The notes under the pieces are model-generated. The model ran no database searches, was not told the DNA's origin, and worked only from the letters and a program-made list of their open reading frames with translations. Shown here piece by piece: positions 1-6,249 of a DNA stretch of 12,333 nt. Numbering within the stretch: the stretch's first letter is position 1; each line of letters opens with the position of its first letter. This stretch comes from Caryophanales bacterium (lineage in GTDB: Bacteria > Bacillota_I > Bacilli_A > RF39 > UBA660), in NCBI GenBank assembly GCA_016291995.1, contig JAEEZV010000024.1:1-12333 (forward strand), in the 5' to 3' direction. The position numbers and the translations under genes were made by a program.

Positions 1-1380
1 AACATCTTTGATATAGCCCATGTTGTAGAAGTCTTCGATAATATTATCGCCAAAGCCTTCGATATTCATGGCATCTCTACTGGCATAGTGAATTAGATTT
101 TCAATATGTCTAGCTGGACAAGATTTATTAGGACAATAATAGTTAGCATCTTTTTTGATTAATGGTGTTTGACACATTGGACACTCTGTTATCATCTTAA
201 ATGGTTTTAAATTGTCACTACGTCTATCTAGTTTTACTTCGACTACTTCAGGAATGACATCTCCAGCCTTTCTTATGACGATAGTGTCTCCGACTCTAAT
301 ATCTTTGTCGATGCAATAATCTTCATTGTGAAGAGTTGCTTTGGATACTAGAGAGCCATCAACATGGACTGGATGGAAAATTGCATTTGGAGTTATTTTA
401 CCAGTACGTCCAACAGTAAATTTTATTTCTTTTAAGGTTGTTAGTACTTCTTCAGCAGGAAACTTATAAGCTATTCCCCAACGAGGTACTCTAGTTGTAT
501 ATCCTAGTTTATCTTCATCAGATAAATCATTTACTTTAATTACTGCTCCGTCGATGGCAAATGGAAGACTTTCTCTTTTTTCATGCATTAGGTGGATATC
601 ATTGATAACTTCATTAATATTATTAGCTAAGGTATTTAATTTATAATTTGTAAGGAATCCTAGTTCTTTTAGGAATAATAATGATTCTTCTTGAGTTTTA
701 ATTCCATAATCTTCTGGATTAGGAAGAAAATATGCCATAAAGTCTAAATTTCTTTTAGCAGTTATTTTACTATCTAATTGTCTTACTGATCCAGCAGCAG
801 CATTACGTGGATTTGCGAAGAGATTTAAGCCTTCTTTTTCTCTTTCAAGATTGGCTTTATTAAATGATTCTTTGCTCATATATATTTCGCCACGTACTTC
901 AATATCAATGTTTTTAGTAAGTCTTAAGGGTACTGTTTTAATTGTTTTAACGTTAAGTGTAATATCTTCACCTACAACGCCATCGCCTCTAGTAGCCGCT
1001 CTTACTAAAACGCCATTTTTATATATTAAAGAACCGGATAAGCCATCCATTTTAGGTTCAACAGTATATTTAGGATTACTTACGACTTTTCTTACTCTTT
1101 CATCAAAGGCAATAATTTCATCATCATTAAAGATGTCATCAAAAGATAACATTGGTTTTTCATGTCTTACTTTTTCGAACTTATCAATAGCATTTCCACC
1201 AACACGATTGGTTGGAGAATCTTCTTTTTTTAATTCTGGATATTTATTCTCTAAAGATAATAATTCCATATAATAGTCATCATATTCTTGGTCAGTTATG
1301 GTTGGATTATCTAAAACATAATATTCATAACTAGCTTTATTAATTATTTCGATAAGTTCTTCCATGCGTTTTTCTATCAT
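1..1380 (-). CDS. ligA: NAD-dependent DNA ligase LigA (C-terminus cut off by window edge)
   Basis: Seals nicks in duplex DNA using NAD+, joining Okazaki fragments and repair patches. 460 codons are open from the ATG to the window edge. The family is usually about 660-680 residues, so the rest of the zinc/helix-hairpin-helix region and the BRCT domain lie outside. Seen in order: domain Ia with YYVLDNPTITDQEYD (about 20-34), the adenylation motif EPKMDG with catalytic K110, TRGDG, EVRGE, NPRNAAAGS, the OB-fold stretch GYTTRVPRWGIAYKFPAEE, RKAGDVIPEV, and a four-cysteine zinc finger at C400, C403, C416 and C421. The start is chosen because AGGTG (1386-1390) lies 5 nt upstream; a second Met at codon 6 is too far from it. 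A promoter lies in the 32-nt gap behind the HAD gene, so ligA is probably transcribed on its own as well. Identity is secure. Confidence 0.96.
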   Translation of the reverse strand, partial: MIEKRMEELIEIINKASYEYYVLDNPTITDQEYDDYYMELLSLENKYPELKKEDSPTNRVGGNAIDKFEKVRHEKPMLSFDDIFNDDEIIAFDERVRKVVSNPKYTVEPKMDGLSGSLIYKNGVLVRAATRGDGVVGEDITLNVKTIKTVPLRLTKNIDIEVRGEIYMSKESFNKANLEREKEGLNLFANPRNAAAGSVRQLDSKITAKRNLDFMAYFLPNPEDYGIKTQEESLLFLKELGFLTNYKLNTLANNINEVINDIHLMHEKRESLPFAIDGAVIKVNDLSDEDKLGYTTRVPRWGIAYKFPAEEVLTTLKEIKFTVGRTGKITPNAIFHPVHVDGSLVSKATLHNEDYCIDKDIRVGDTIVIRKAGDVIPEVVEVKLDRRSDNLKPFKMITECPMCQTPLIKKDANYYCPNKSCPARHIENLIHYASRDAMNIEGFGDNIIEDFYNMGYIKDV

Positions 1381-1385
1381 ATTAT

Positions 1386-1405
1386 CACCTACATATATTA
1401 TACCA
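1386..1405 (-). promoter_or_regulatory. Extended -10 promoter and ribosome binding site of ligA
   Basis: On the minus strand TGGTATAAT (1405-1397) is a perfect TGn-TATAAT extended -10. No convincing -35 is seen: the hexamer at 17-nt spacing is CTTAGA. AGGTG (1390-1386) follows, then ATG at 1380. Exactly 16 nt separate TATAAT from the ATG, so the expected transcript start lies close to the Shine-Dalgarno sequence and the leader would be only about 10 nt. Assigned from motifs only. Confidence 0.6.
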
Positions 1406-1412
1406 TATAATC

Positions 1413-1898
1413 TTATATATCTAAGAATGAACTGATGTGAGCAGTTGAAAAATTAGTATTATTTTGAATTTCTGTCAATACTTCAGGAGTATCATCAATC
1501 ATGATTAAGTGATGATCATCTATATCAGGATACTTTTCCTTTATTTCATATAGTCTTTTTACTTTATCTTGGTTTCTATTAGTAACAAAGAAATGATCTG
1601 GATTTATACCATAATATTTATTGGCATAATCTTTCTTGTATTCTCCTTCTTTATCTACGCCAATAGTAGTTATAACATATACTCTACTTTTATCTTTATC
1701 CTTTAAAAATTCTTGCATTTTTTTACTTACTTTATCTTCAGTATATAAATTATTACCACTTTGAAGGAATAAGTCCCAGTCTTCATCTGAAGCATAGTAA
1801 TGGTTGTATTCACCAAATTCTAAAATAGCTAATACGCCATCAATATCAAATACTAAGACACTTTTATCATCTTTTAATAATTCTTTAATTTTATTCAT
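1413..1898 (-). CDS. HAD-like hydrolase, substrate unknown
   Basis: Predicted 161-residue cytoplasmic hydrolase of the haloacid dehalogenase superfamily. Motif I is FDIDGV with D18 as the likely nucleophile and D20 as acid/base. Motif II is VITT (75-78), motif III lysine is K112 or K114, and motif IV is LIMIDD with D135/D136 for Mg2+. These are the residues used for phosphoryl transfer in the family. The short insert after motif I (about 25-70) may act as a small cap. An in-frame upstream extension to 1949 exists, but it overlaps the gtrA-like gene by 59 nt; the ATG at 1898 has AAAGGAG 7 nt upstream and overlaps gtrA by only 8 nt, implying coupled translation. The substrate cannot be told from the sequence; a small phosphorylated sugar or nucleotide is possible but unproven. 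Confidence 0.85.
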   Translation of the reverse strand: MNKIKELLKDDKSVLVFDIDGVLAILEFGEYNHYYASDEDWDLFLQSGNNLYTEDKVSKKMQEFLKDKDKSRVYVITTIGVDKEGEYKKDYANKYYGINPDHFFVTNRNQDKVKRLYEIKEKYPDIDDHHLIMIDDTPEVLTEIQNNTNFSTAHISSFLDI

Positions 1899-2307
1899 GA
1901 TTCTTCTCCTTTGTATCAATAGTTCCTCTAAATACGATATATTTGTCATATAGGTATTCTAAAACAAAATTACATATCATATTTATACCGGTTACTAAGT
2001 ATTCATTCCATTTTAAACTTTTTACTAAATAATTACCCAGTAATGTTGATGTTGGAGTAAATATTAGGTAAAAAATAAATACTTTAAACATCGCTACAGG
2101 TATATTAGCAGTTGATTTAAAGGTATATTCACGATTTAAAGTGAAATTCCATATTACAGATGCGACTAAGGCTACCAAATAACATATCCAATAATCTAAT
2201 TTAGTAAATTCACTCAAGATAGTAAATAATACTATTTCAATAATACCTGCTGATATGGAAAACAATGTAAATTTAATGGTTCTTAGCAACTCTTTTTTAT
2301 TTTTCAT
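1891..2307 (-). CDS. GtrA-family small membrane protein
   Basis: 138-residue integral membrane protein. Four hydrophobic segments are visible at about 11-31, 39-56, 70-91 and 102-121. The family signature NFTLNREYTF sits at 54-63 after TM2, with a second copy-like stretch NFVLEYLYDKYIVF at 113-126 after TM4, as expected for GtrA proteins (Pfam GtrA). Members are thought to help move lipid-linked sugars across the membrane for cell-surface glycosylation, often beside a glycosyltransferase; none is present here, so the role is open. The ATG at 2307 has AGGTG a few bases upstream and a promoter right behind the rplQ terminator. The stop codon overlaps the HAD gene start by 8 nt, so the two are likely a two-gene unit. 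The C-terminal tail is charged (DTKEKNHE). Confidence 0.88.
   Translation of the reverse strand: MKNKKELLRTIKFTLFSISAGIIEIVLFTILSEFTKLDYWICYLVALVASVIWNFTLNREYTFKSTANIPVAMFKVFIFYLIFTPTSTLLGNYLVKSLKWNEYLVTGINMICNFVLEYLYDKYIVFRGTIDTKEKNHE
1906..1912 (-). promoter_or_regulatory. Ribosome binding site deciding the HAD gene start
   Basis: AAAGGAG on the minus strand, 7 nt before the ATG at 1898 and inside the end of the gtrA-like gene. It favours a 161-residue product over the 178-residue reading that begins at 1949. Confidence 0.8.
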
Positions 2308-2312
2308 GTTAT

Positions 2313-2332
2313 CACCTGTAATAATTATAACA
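2313..2332 (-). promoter_or_regulatory. Extended -10 promoter and ribosome binding site of the gtrA-like gene
   Basis: Minus-strand TGTTATAAT (2332-2324) is a perfect extended -10 element, with AGGTG (2317-2313) downstream and ATG at 2307. There are 16 nt between TATAAT and ATG, the same as at ligA. No good -35 is seen; the place it would occupy is inside the rplQ terminator stem. The start point is inferred. Confidence 0.6.
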
Positions 2333-2333
2333 T

Positions 2334-2363
2334 AAAAAAATCAATGAATTTCATTGATTTTTT
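2334..2363 (-). terminator. Rho-independent terminator of the ribosomal protein operon
   Basis: Begins 2 nt after the rplQ stop. TCAATGA (2347-2341 region) pairs with its inverted copy across a 3-nt loop (2348-2350), extended by A-U pairs to a 13-bp stem (2335-2347 with 2351-2363). It ends in a run of seven T on the minus strand. The stem is AT-rich with few GC pairs, so it may be leaky. Because it is flanked by an A run and a T run it could also stop plus-strand transcription. Confidence 0.8.
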
Positions 2364-2365
2364 AA

Positions 2366-2707
2366 TTAAACTAATTCTAAGATAACTTTAAGAGCGTTAT
2401 CTCCTTTTCTTTCACTCATTTTAACGATTCTAGTATATCCACCGTTTCTTTCTTTATAACGTGGAGCAAGTTCATTAAATACTTTTGAAACAGCTGCTTC
2501 ATCATTATGTAAGAAAGCTAAGGCTAATCTACGAGATACAAGTGAACCATTTTTTCCGTATGAAATCATCTTATCGAAACATTTTCTTACTTCTTTTGCT
2601 CTTGTTTCAGTAGTAACGATTTTTTCGTTTTCGATAAGTTGCTTTGTCATAGTAGCTAGCATACTTCTTCTATGCTTATTATCTCTACCTAATTTTCTAT
2701 ATGCCAT
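2366..2707 (-). CDS. rplQ: 50S ribosomal protein L17
   Basis: 113-residue large-subunit protein that binds 23S rRNA near the peptide exit tunnel. The N-terminus MAYRKLGRDNKHRRSML and the downstream LIENEKIVTTETRAKE are the L17 signature. The C-terminal GGYTRIVKMSERKGDNA is also diagnostic. Length matches short bacterial L17 (B. subtilis type, about 120). The ATG has AGGAGG a few bases upstream, inside the 14-nt gap behind rpoA, the usual alpha-operon arrangement. It is the last gene of the cluster and is followed at once by a terminator hairpin. Confidence 0.98.
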   Translation of the reverse strand: MAYRKLGRDNKHRRSMLATMTKQLIENEKIVTTETRAKEVRKCFDKMISYGKNGSLVSRRLALAFLHNDEAAVSKVFNELAPRYKERNGGYTRIVKMSERKGDNALKVILELV

Positions 2708-2721
2708 AATTTCCTCCTCTA

Positions 2722-3675
2722 TTAGTCTTCAGTTCTGAAACTTAGTCCCATATCTTTAACTTTGTCGATAACTTCTTTAAGTGATTTCTTACCTAAGTTT
2801 CTGATCTTCATCATTTCGTTCTCACTCTTGCTAACTAAATCTTTAAGAGTTAATACTCCAGCACGTTTTAAGCAATTGTATGCTCTTACAGATAAGTCTA
2901 AATCATCAATTGAAGTTTCTAATATCTTAACATTAGGATCTTCAACTTTAGCAATCATAAGACCTGTTTCATCAGCTATTTCATTTAGATCAGCTAATAT
3001 TTCAAAGTGTTCAATTAAGATTCTGCTTCCTAAAGCAATTGATTCTTCAGGAGTAATTGAACCATTTGTCCAAACTTCCATAATAAGTTTATCGTAATGG
3101 TCGTTTTGACCAACTCTAGCAGGTTCTACTTCATAATTGATTCTTTCGATTGGTGAGTATGATGAATCAACTGCGATAACAGTCATCTTATTCTTATCAA
3201 ATAATTTCTTGTTTTCTTCAGCTCTTACATATCCTCTACCATTTCCGATAGTCATTTCCATATTGATACTTCCACCTTCAGCTAAGTTACAAATAACTAG
3301 ATCTGGGTTGAATATTTCAATATCGGCATCTCTTTCAATATCAGCAGCAGTTACTACACCTGGTCCTACTTTTGATAATCTTAATACTTTGTTATAATCA
3401 TCTGAATGATTTTTAAGTACGATACTTTTAATATTTAAAACGATAGCTGTAACATCTTCAATTACACCATCCATTTTTTGGAATTCATGTGCAACTCCAT
3501 CAATTTTAACACTTGTAATTGCATCTCCAGGTAAACTTGATAACATAACTCTTCTTAGAGCATTACCAAGAGTTGTTCCGAATCCTCTTTCAAGTGGTTC
3601 TATTTCGAATTTTCCATAAAAATTATCTCTTACATATTCTTTTACTTTATATTCTGGTTTTTCAAATTTTAACAT
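2722..3675 (-). CDS. rpoA: RNA polymerase alpha subunit
   Basis: 317-residue alpha subunit that dimerises to start RNA polymerase assembly and contacts promoter UP elements and activators. The N-terminal domain carries the dimer/assembly region GTTLGNALRRVMLSSLPG (about 33-50). The C-terminal domain begins near 250: LSVRAYNCLKRAGV places R264 where E. coli R265 touches DNA, followed by RNLGKKSLKEV (about 292-302), the second DNA-contact helix. Both domains are complete and of normal length (about 314-329 in Firmicutes). The start at 3675 follows AGGAG by 10 nt, a slightly long spacing. An ATG closer to that site opens only a four-codon frame and is not a gene start. It lies 20 nt after rpsK and 14 nt before rplQ. 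Confidence 0.99.
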   Translation of the reverse strand: MLKFEKPEYKVKEYVRDNFYGKFEIEPLERGFGTTLGNALRRVMLSSLPGDAITSVKIDGVAHEFQKMDGVIEDVTAIVLNIKSIVLKNHSDDYNKVLRLSKVGPGVVTAADIERDADIEIFNPDLVICNLAEGGSINMEMTIGNGRGYVRAEENKKLFDKNKMTVIAVDSSYSPIERINYEVEPARVGQNDHYDKLIMEVWTNGSITPEESIALGSRILIEHFEILADLNEIADETGLMIAKVEDPNVKILETSIDDLDLSVRAYNCLKRAGVLTLKDLVSKSENEMMKIRNLGKKSLKEVIDKVKDMGLSFRTED

Positions 3676-3695
3676 TTACACATCACTCCTTTTCA

Positions 3696-4085
3696 TTATC
3701 CACGACGTTTTTTAGGTGGACGACATCCATTGTGTGGAATTGGTGTTACATCAGTAATTGTTTTAACTTCTAATCCAGCTGTTGATAAAGATCTAATAGC
3801 TGATTCTCTACCAGCACCTAATCCTTTAACAAATACATCTACTGTCTTCATTCCAGCGTCTGCTGCAGCTCTTCCAGCTTTTTCAGCAGCCATACCAGCA
3901 GCAAATGGTGTTGACTTTTTGCTACCTTTTATTCCCATTGTTCCTGCTGAAGCCCAACTTACTGTATTACCTTCACCATCAGTGATAGTAATAACTGTAT
4001 TATTGAATGTTGTATGAATATGAACTTCACCATGTGGAACATTCTTTTTAACTTTACGTTTTCTAGCGTTATATGTTTTTCCCAT
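3696..4085 (-). CDS. rpsK: 30S ribosomal protein S11
   Basis: 129-residue small-subunit platform protein near the mRNA exit channel and E site, contacting 16S rRNA. The core VHIHTTFNNTVITITD, the GRESAIRSL segment and the ending ITDVTPIPHNGCRPPKKRRG are characteristic of S11. Length is exactly typical. The ATG follows AAGGAGGA by 6 nt. It sits 20 nt behind rpsM and 20 nt ahead of rpoA. Confidence 0.99.
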   Translation of the reverse strand: MGKTYNARKRKVKKNVPHGEVHIHTTFNNTVITITDGEGNTVSWASAGTMGIKGSKKSTPFAAGMAAEKAGRAAADAGMKTVDVFVKGLGAGRESAIRSLSTAGLEVKTITDVTPIPHNGCRPPKKRRG

Positions 4086-4105
4086 ATAAAATCCTCCTTC
4101 TTAGG

Positions 4106-4474
4106 TTATACTTTCTTCTTATTAGCTACGACTTTACCTTTACCCTTACGAGTTCTAGCATTTCTGTTAGTTCTTTGTCCTCTTACAGGTAGGCCTTTTT
4201 TATGTCTAGTTCCTTGATAAGAATTAATTTCCATTTTAGTTTTAATATTCATATTAACTTCTCTTCTTAAGTCACCTTCAACAGTATGATTATCTACTTC
4301 TTTTCTGATACGAACTAGTTCATCTTCTGTTAAATCTTTAGCTTTCTTATCGAAGTCAACCTTTGCAGCAGTTAATATTTGTCTTGATAAATTTCTACCT
4401 ATACCATAGATATAAGTTAGAGAAATCTCAATTCTTTTCTCATTTGGTATATCAATACCTTTAATTCTTGCCAT
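4106..4474 (-). CDS. rpsM: 30S ribosomal protein S13
   Basis: 122-residue protein of the small-subunit head, which contacts the P-site tRNA and bridges to L5 on the large subunit. MARIKGIDIPNEKR at the start, YIYGIGR (helix-turn-helix region), VEGDLRREV, and the basic tail RHKKGLPVRGQRTNRNARTR are all S13 hallmarks. The C-terminus is lysine-rich, as expected for the part that reaches tRNA. AGGAGG lies just upstream of the ATG. Normal length. Confidence 0.99.
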   Translation of the reverse strand: MARIKGIDIPNEKRIEISLTYIYGIGRNLSRQILTAAKVDFDKKAKDLTEDELVRIRKEVDNHTVEGDLRREVNMNIKTKMEINSYQGTRHKKGLPVRGQRTNRNARTRKGKGKVVANKKKV

Positions 4475-4494
4475 TCTATATTTTCCTCCTAAAA

Positions 4495-4608
4495 TTAACC
4501 TTGTTTTTGTTTGTGTTTTGGATTTTCACAAATAACCATTAACTTTCCTTTACGTTTAATTACTTTGCATTTTTCGCAAATAGGTTTAACTGAAGCTCTA
4601 ACTTTCAT
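4495..4608 (-). CDS. rpmJ: 50S ribosomal protein L36, zinc-binding type
   Basis: A 37-residue protein I translated directly: it begins MKVRASVKPICEKCKVIKRK and ends ENPKHKQKQG. C11, C14, C27 and H32 form the zinc ribbon of the C+ form of L36, which stabilises 23S rRNA at the base of the large subunit. Length and sequence match the 37-residue Firmicute protein nearly throughout. AGGAGG precedes the ATG at 4608, and the stop is TAA. Position between infA and rpsM is standard. Only one L36 gene is visible here; whether a zinc-free paralogue exists elsewhere cannot be judged. Confidence 0.97.
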   Translation of the reverse strand: MKVRASVKPICEKCKVIKRKGKLMVICENPKHKQKQG

Positions 4609-4629
4609 TTTTAATCCTCCTAATTCTTA

Positions 4630-4848
4630 TTACTTTTTATTGTAAACTATACGCCCATGTGTTAAATCGTATGGTGATAATTCTACAACAACAGTATCAC
4701 CTGGTAGAATACGTATATTGTTAACGCGCATTTTACCAGAAACATGGGCCTCTACTATATGTCCACCTTCAAGCTCTACTTTGAAGAATCCACCCTTAAC
4801 TAAGTCTATGACTTTGCCTTGGGCTTCAATAATATTGCTCTTACTCAA
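4630..4848 (-). CDS. infA: Translation initiation factor IF-1 (TTG start)
   Basis: 72-residue OB-fold factor that occupies the ribosomal A site during initiation and works with IF2 and IF3. FKVELEGGHIVEAHVSGKMR, IRILPGD and VELSPYDLTHGRI are diagnostic. An ATG at 4857 would give 75 residues, but it directly abuts the only Shine-Dalgarno sequence (GGGAG, 4862-4858) with no spacer. The TTG at 4848 lies 9 nt downstream of that site and gives a protein starting (M)SKSNIIEAQGKV, aligning with the usual MAKSDVIEVEGTV and giving the canonical 72 residues. The TTG overlaps the end of map by 8 nt, so translation is likely coupled and may be tuned by the weak start codon. Confidence 0.95.
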   Translation of the reverse strand: MSKSNIIEAQGKVIDLVKGGFFKVELEGGHIVEAHVSGKMRVNNIRILPGDTVVVELSPYDLTHGRIVYNKK

Positions 4849-5599
4849 AATTATCATCTCCCGTTAGTATTTGGTAACCATCTTTTGTCACTACGACGCT
4901 ATGTTCATAATGAGCTGATGGCAATCCATCTCTTGTAATAATTGTCCAATCATCATCTAATATATATATTTTGTGTGTACCTAAATTAAGCATTGGTTCA
5001 ACAGCAATACACATACCTTCTTTTAAAACTGGTCCAGTACCTCTTTTTCCGTAATTTGGAACATCTGGGTCTTCATGGACATTGTTGCCAATACCATGAC
5101 CTACTAATTCTCTAACAACACCTAAGTTGTGAGCATTAGCATATTCCTCGATAGCTGCTCCAATATCACCGATATGAGCACCTGGTTTTACTTCATTAAG
5201 ACCAACAAATAAAGCCTTCTCGGTATGTTCCATTAGATATTTAATTTTATCATCGACTTTGCCTACAGCATAGCTCCAAGCAGAATCTCCATGATATCCT
5301 TTATAGCAAGCCCCAATATCAAGTTTAACGATGTCACCATTTTTTAGTTTTCTATTTGATGGAATACCATGAACTACTTCATCATTAATTGATGTGCATA
5401 TTGTTCCTGGAAAGCCATCATAATTAAGAAATGATGGTGTAGCATCTTGACTCAATATGAAGTCATATGCTAACTTATCTAATTCTTTGGTAGTAATACC
5501 TGCTTTTACATATGGTTTTAAATACTGATGTGTTTTATATACGATATTACCAGCTTTTTTCATAAGTGATATTTCATAATCAGACTTAATACTAATCAT
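4841..5599 (-). CDS. map: Methionine aminopeptidase, type I
   Basis: 252-residue cytoplasmic metalloprotease that removes the initiator methionine from new proteins after deformylation. The five metal ligands are in place: D94 (VKLDIG), D105 (GYHGDSAW), H168 (GHGIG), E201 (AVEPM) and E232 (HYEHSVVV); the substrate-contacting histidines H77 (VVHGIPS) and H175 are present too. No N-terminal zinc-finger extension, so it is the short type Ia form, of normal length (about 250). The ATG at 5599 overlaps the adk stop by 8 nt, and its ribosome binding site (AGAAGG, 6 nt away) is weaker than its neighbours', suggesting reliance on coupling. The end overlaps infA. The adk-map-infA order is standard in Firmicutes. 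Confidence 0.98.
   Translation of the reverse strand: MISIKSDYEISLMKKAGNIVYKTHQYLKPYVKAGITTKELDKLAYDFILSQDATPSFLNYDGFPGTICTSINDEVVHGIPSNRKLKNGDIVKLDIGACYKGYHGDSAWSYAVGKVDDKIKYLMEHTEKALFVGLNEVKPGAHIGDIGAAIEEYANAHNLGVVRELVGHGIGNNVHEDPDVPNYGKRGTGPVLKEGMCIAVEPMLNLGTHKIYILDDDWTIITRDGLPSAHYEHSVVVTKDGYQILTGDDNFE
4858..4862 (-). promoter_or_regulatory. Ribosome binding site deciding the infA TTG start
   Basis: GGGAG on the minus strand inside the last codons of map. It is 9 nt from the TTG at 4848 and 0 nt from the ATG at 4857, so only the TTG is well placed. Confidence 0.75.
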
Positions 5600-6248
5600 T
5601 TAATACCTTCTTCACTTCTTCAAATATTGTATTAGCACTTTTTTCTAATACTTCAATTTTAGTTAACACACCTAAATCTTGATAATAATCCATTAACTCT
5701 TTTGTACTATTTAAATAAGTATCGAATCGGTGTAAAAACACTTCACGAGTATCGTCGTCTCTAGTTGTAAGTTCATGATTACAACGATCACAGATATTAT
5801 CTTTTTTAGGTTTTAAATCTTCGACAAGAAGATTATAAGATGAGCCACAATTTGGGCAAACTATTCTACTCAATGTTCTTTCAAGAGCTAAATCTCTATC
5901 GATATCAAAGAAGATAACATTGATTTTACCATAATTTAATTCACGTACTAAATCATCTAAAATTTTAGCTTGTGTAATATTTCTTGGGTAACCGTCTAAT
6001 ATATATCCCTCTTTACAATCTGGCATGGTAATTCTATTTTTTAGAAGTTTTGTAATTATCTCATCACTGACAAGATTACCTTTATCAATAACTTCTTTTA
6101 TTTCATTACCAAAAGCTGTACCTTTAGCGATTTCTTCTCTTAAAAGATCACCAGTTGATATATGAGGAATATTATATTCAGCACTCAATAATTTGGCTTG
6201 TGTGCCCTTACCAGCAGCTGGAGGGGCAATTAATATAATATTCTTCAT
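5592..6248 (-). CDS. adk: Adenylate kinase with zinc-binding LID
   Basis: 218-residue enzyme interconverting ATP + AMP and 2 ADP. The P-loop reads APPAAGKGT (8-16) with K14; the AMP site carries STGDLLR with R36 and DGYPRN with R88. The long LID has four cysteines, C131, C134, C153 and C156, the structural zinc site common in Gram-positive bacteria. The arginine run TTRDDDTREVFLHR (161-174) closes over the phosphates. Odd point: the first and fourth P-loop positions are alanine where GPPGAGKGT is usual. Lysine and the GKGT end are intact, so activity is expected. The ATG follows the secY stop by 1 nt, with AGGAG 9 nt upstream inside secY. The stop overlaps map by 8 nt. Confidence 0.98.
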   Translation of the reverse strand: MKNIILIAPPAAGKGTQAKLLSAEYNIPHISTGDLLREEIAKGTAFGNEIKEVIDKGNLVSDEIITKLLKNRITMPDCKEGYILDGYPRNITQAKILDDLVRELNYGKINVIFFDIDRDLALERTLSRIVCPNCGSSYNLLVEDLKPKKDNICDRCNHELTTRDDDTREVFLHRFDTYLNSTKELMDYYQDLGVLTKIEVLEKSANTIFEEVKKVLND

Positions 6249-6249
6249 T

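Noticed and set aside
851..1273. Plus-strand open frame of 140 codons inside ligA
   Set aside because: It lies antisense to the well-conserved ligase coding sequence, resembles no family I recognise and is an antisense shadow. The same holds for the other plus-strand frames, for example 2762-3097, 3730-4017, 7271-7594 and 11528-11905.
1413..1949. Longer HAD reading (178 residues) starting at 1949
   Set aside because: It would overlap the gtrA-like gene by 59 nt, and the extra 17 residues do not belong to the HAD fold; the ATG at 1898 has a well-spaced AAAGGAG.
3669..3683. Four-codon frame starting at ATG 3683, just before rpoA, as a possible leader peptide
   Set aside because: The ATG is only about 2 nt from the AGGAG, too close for initiation, and it is probably a chance ATG.
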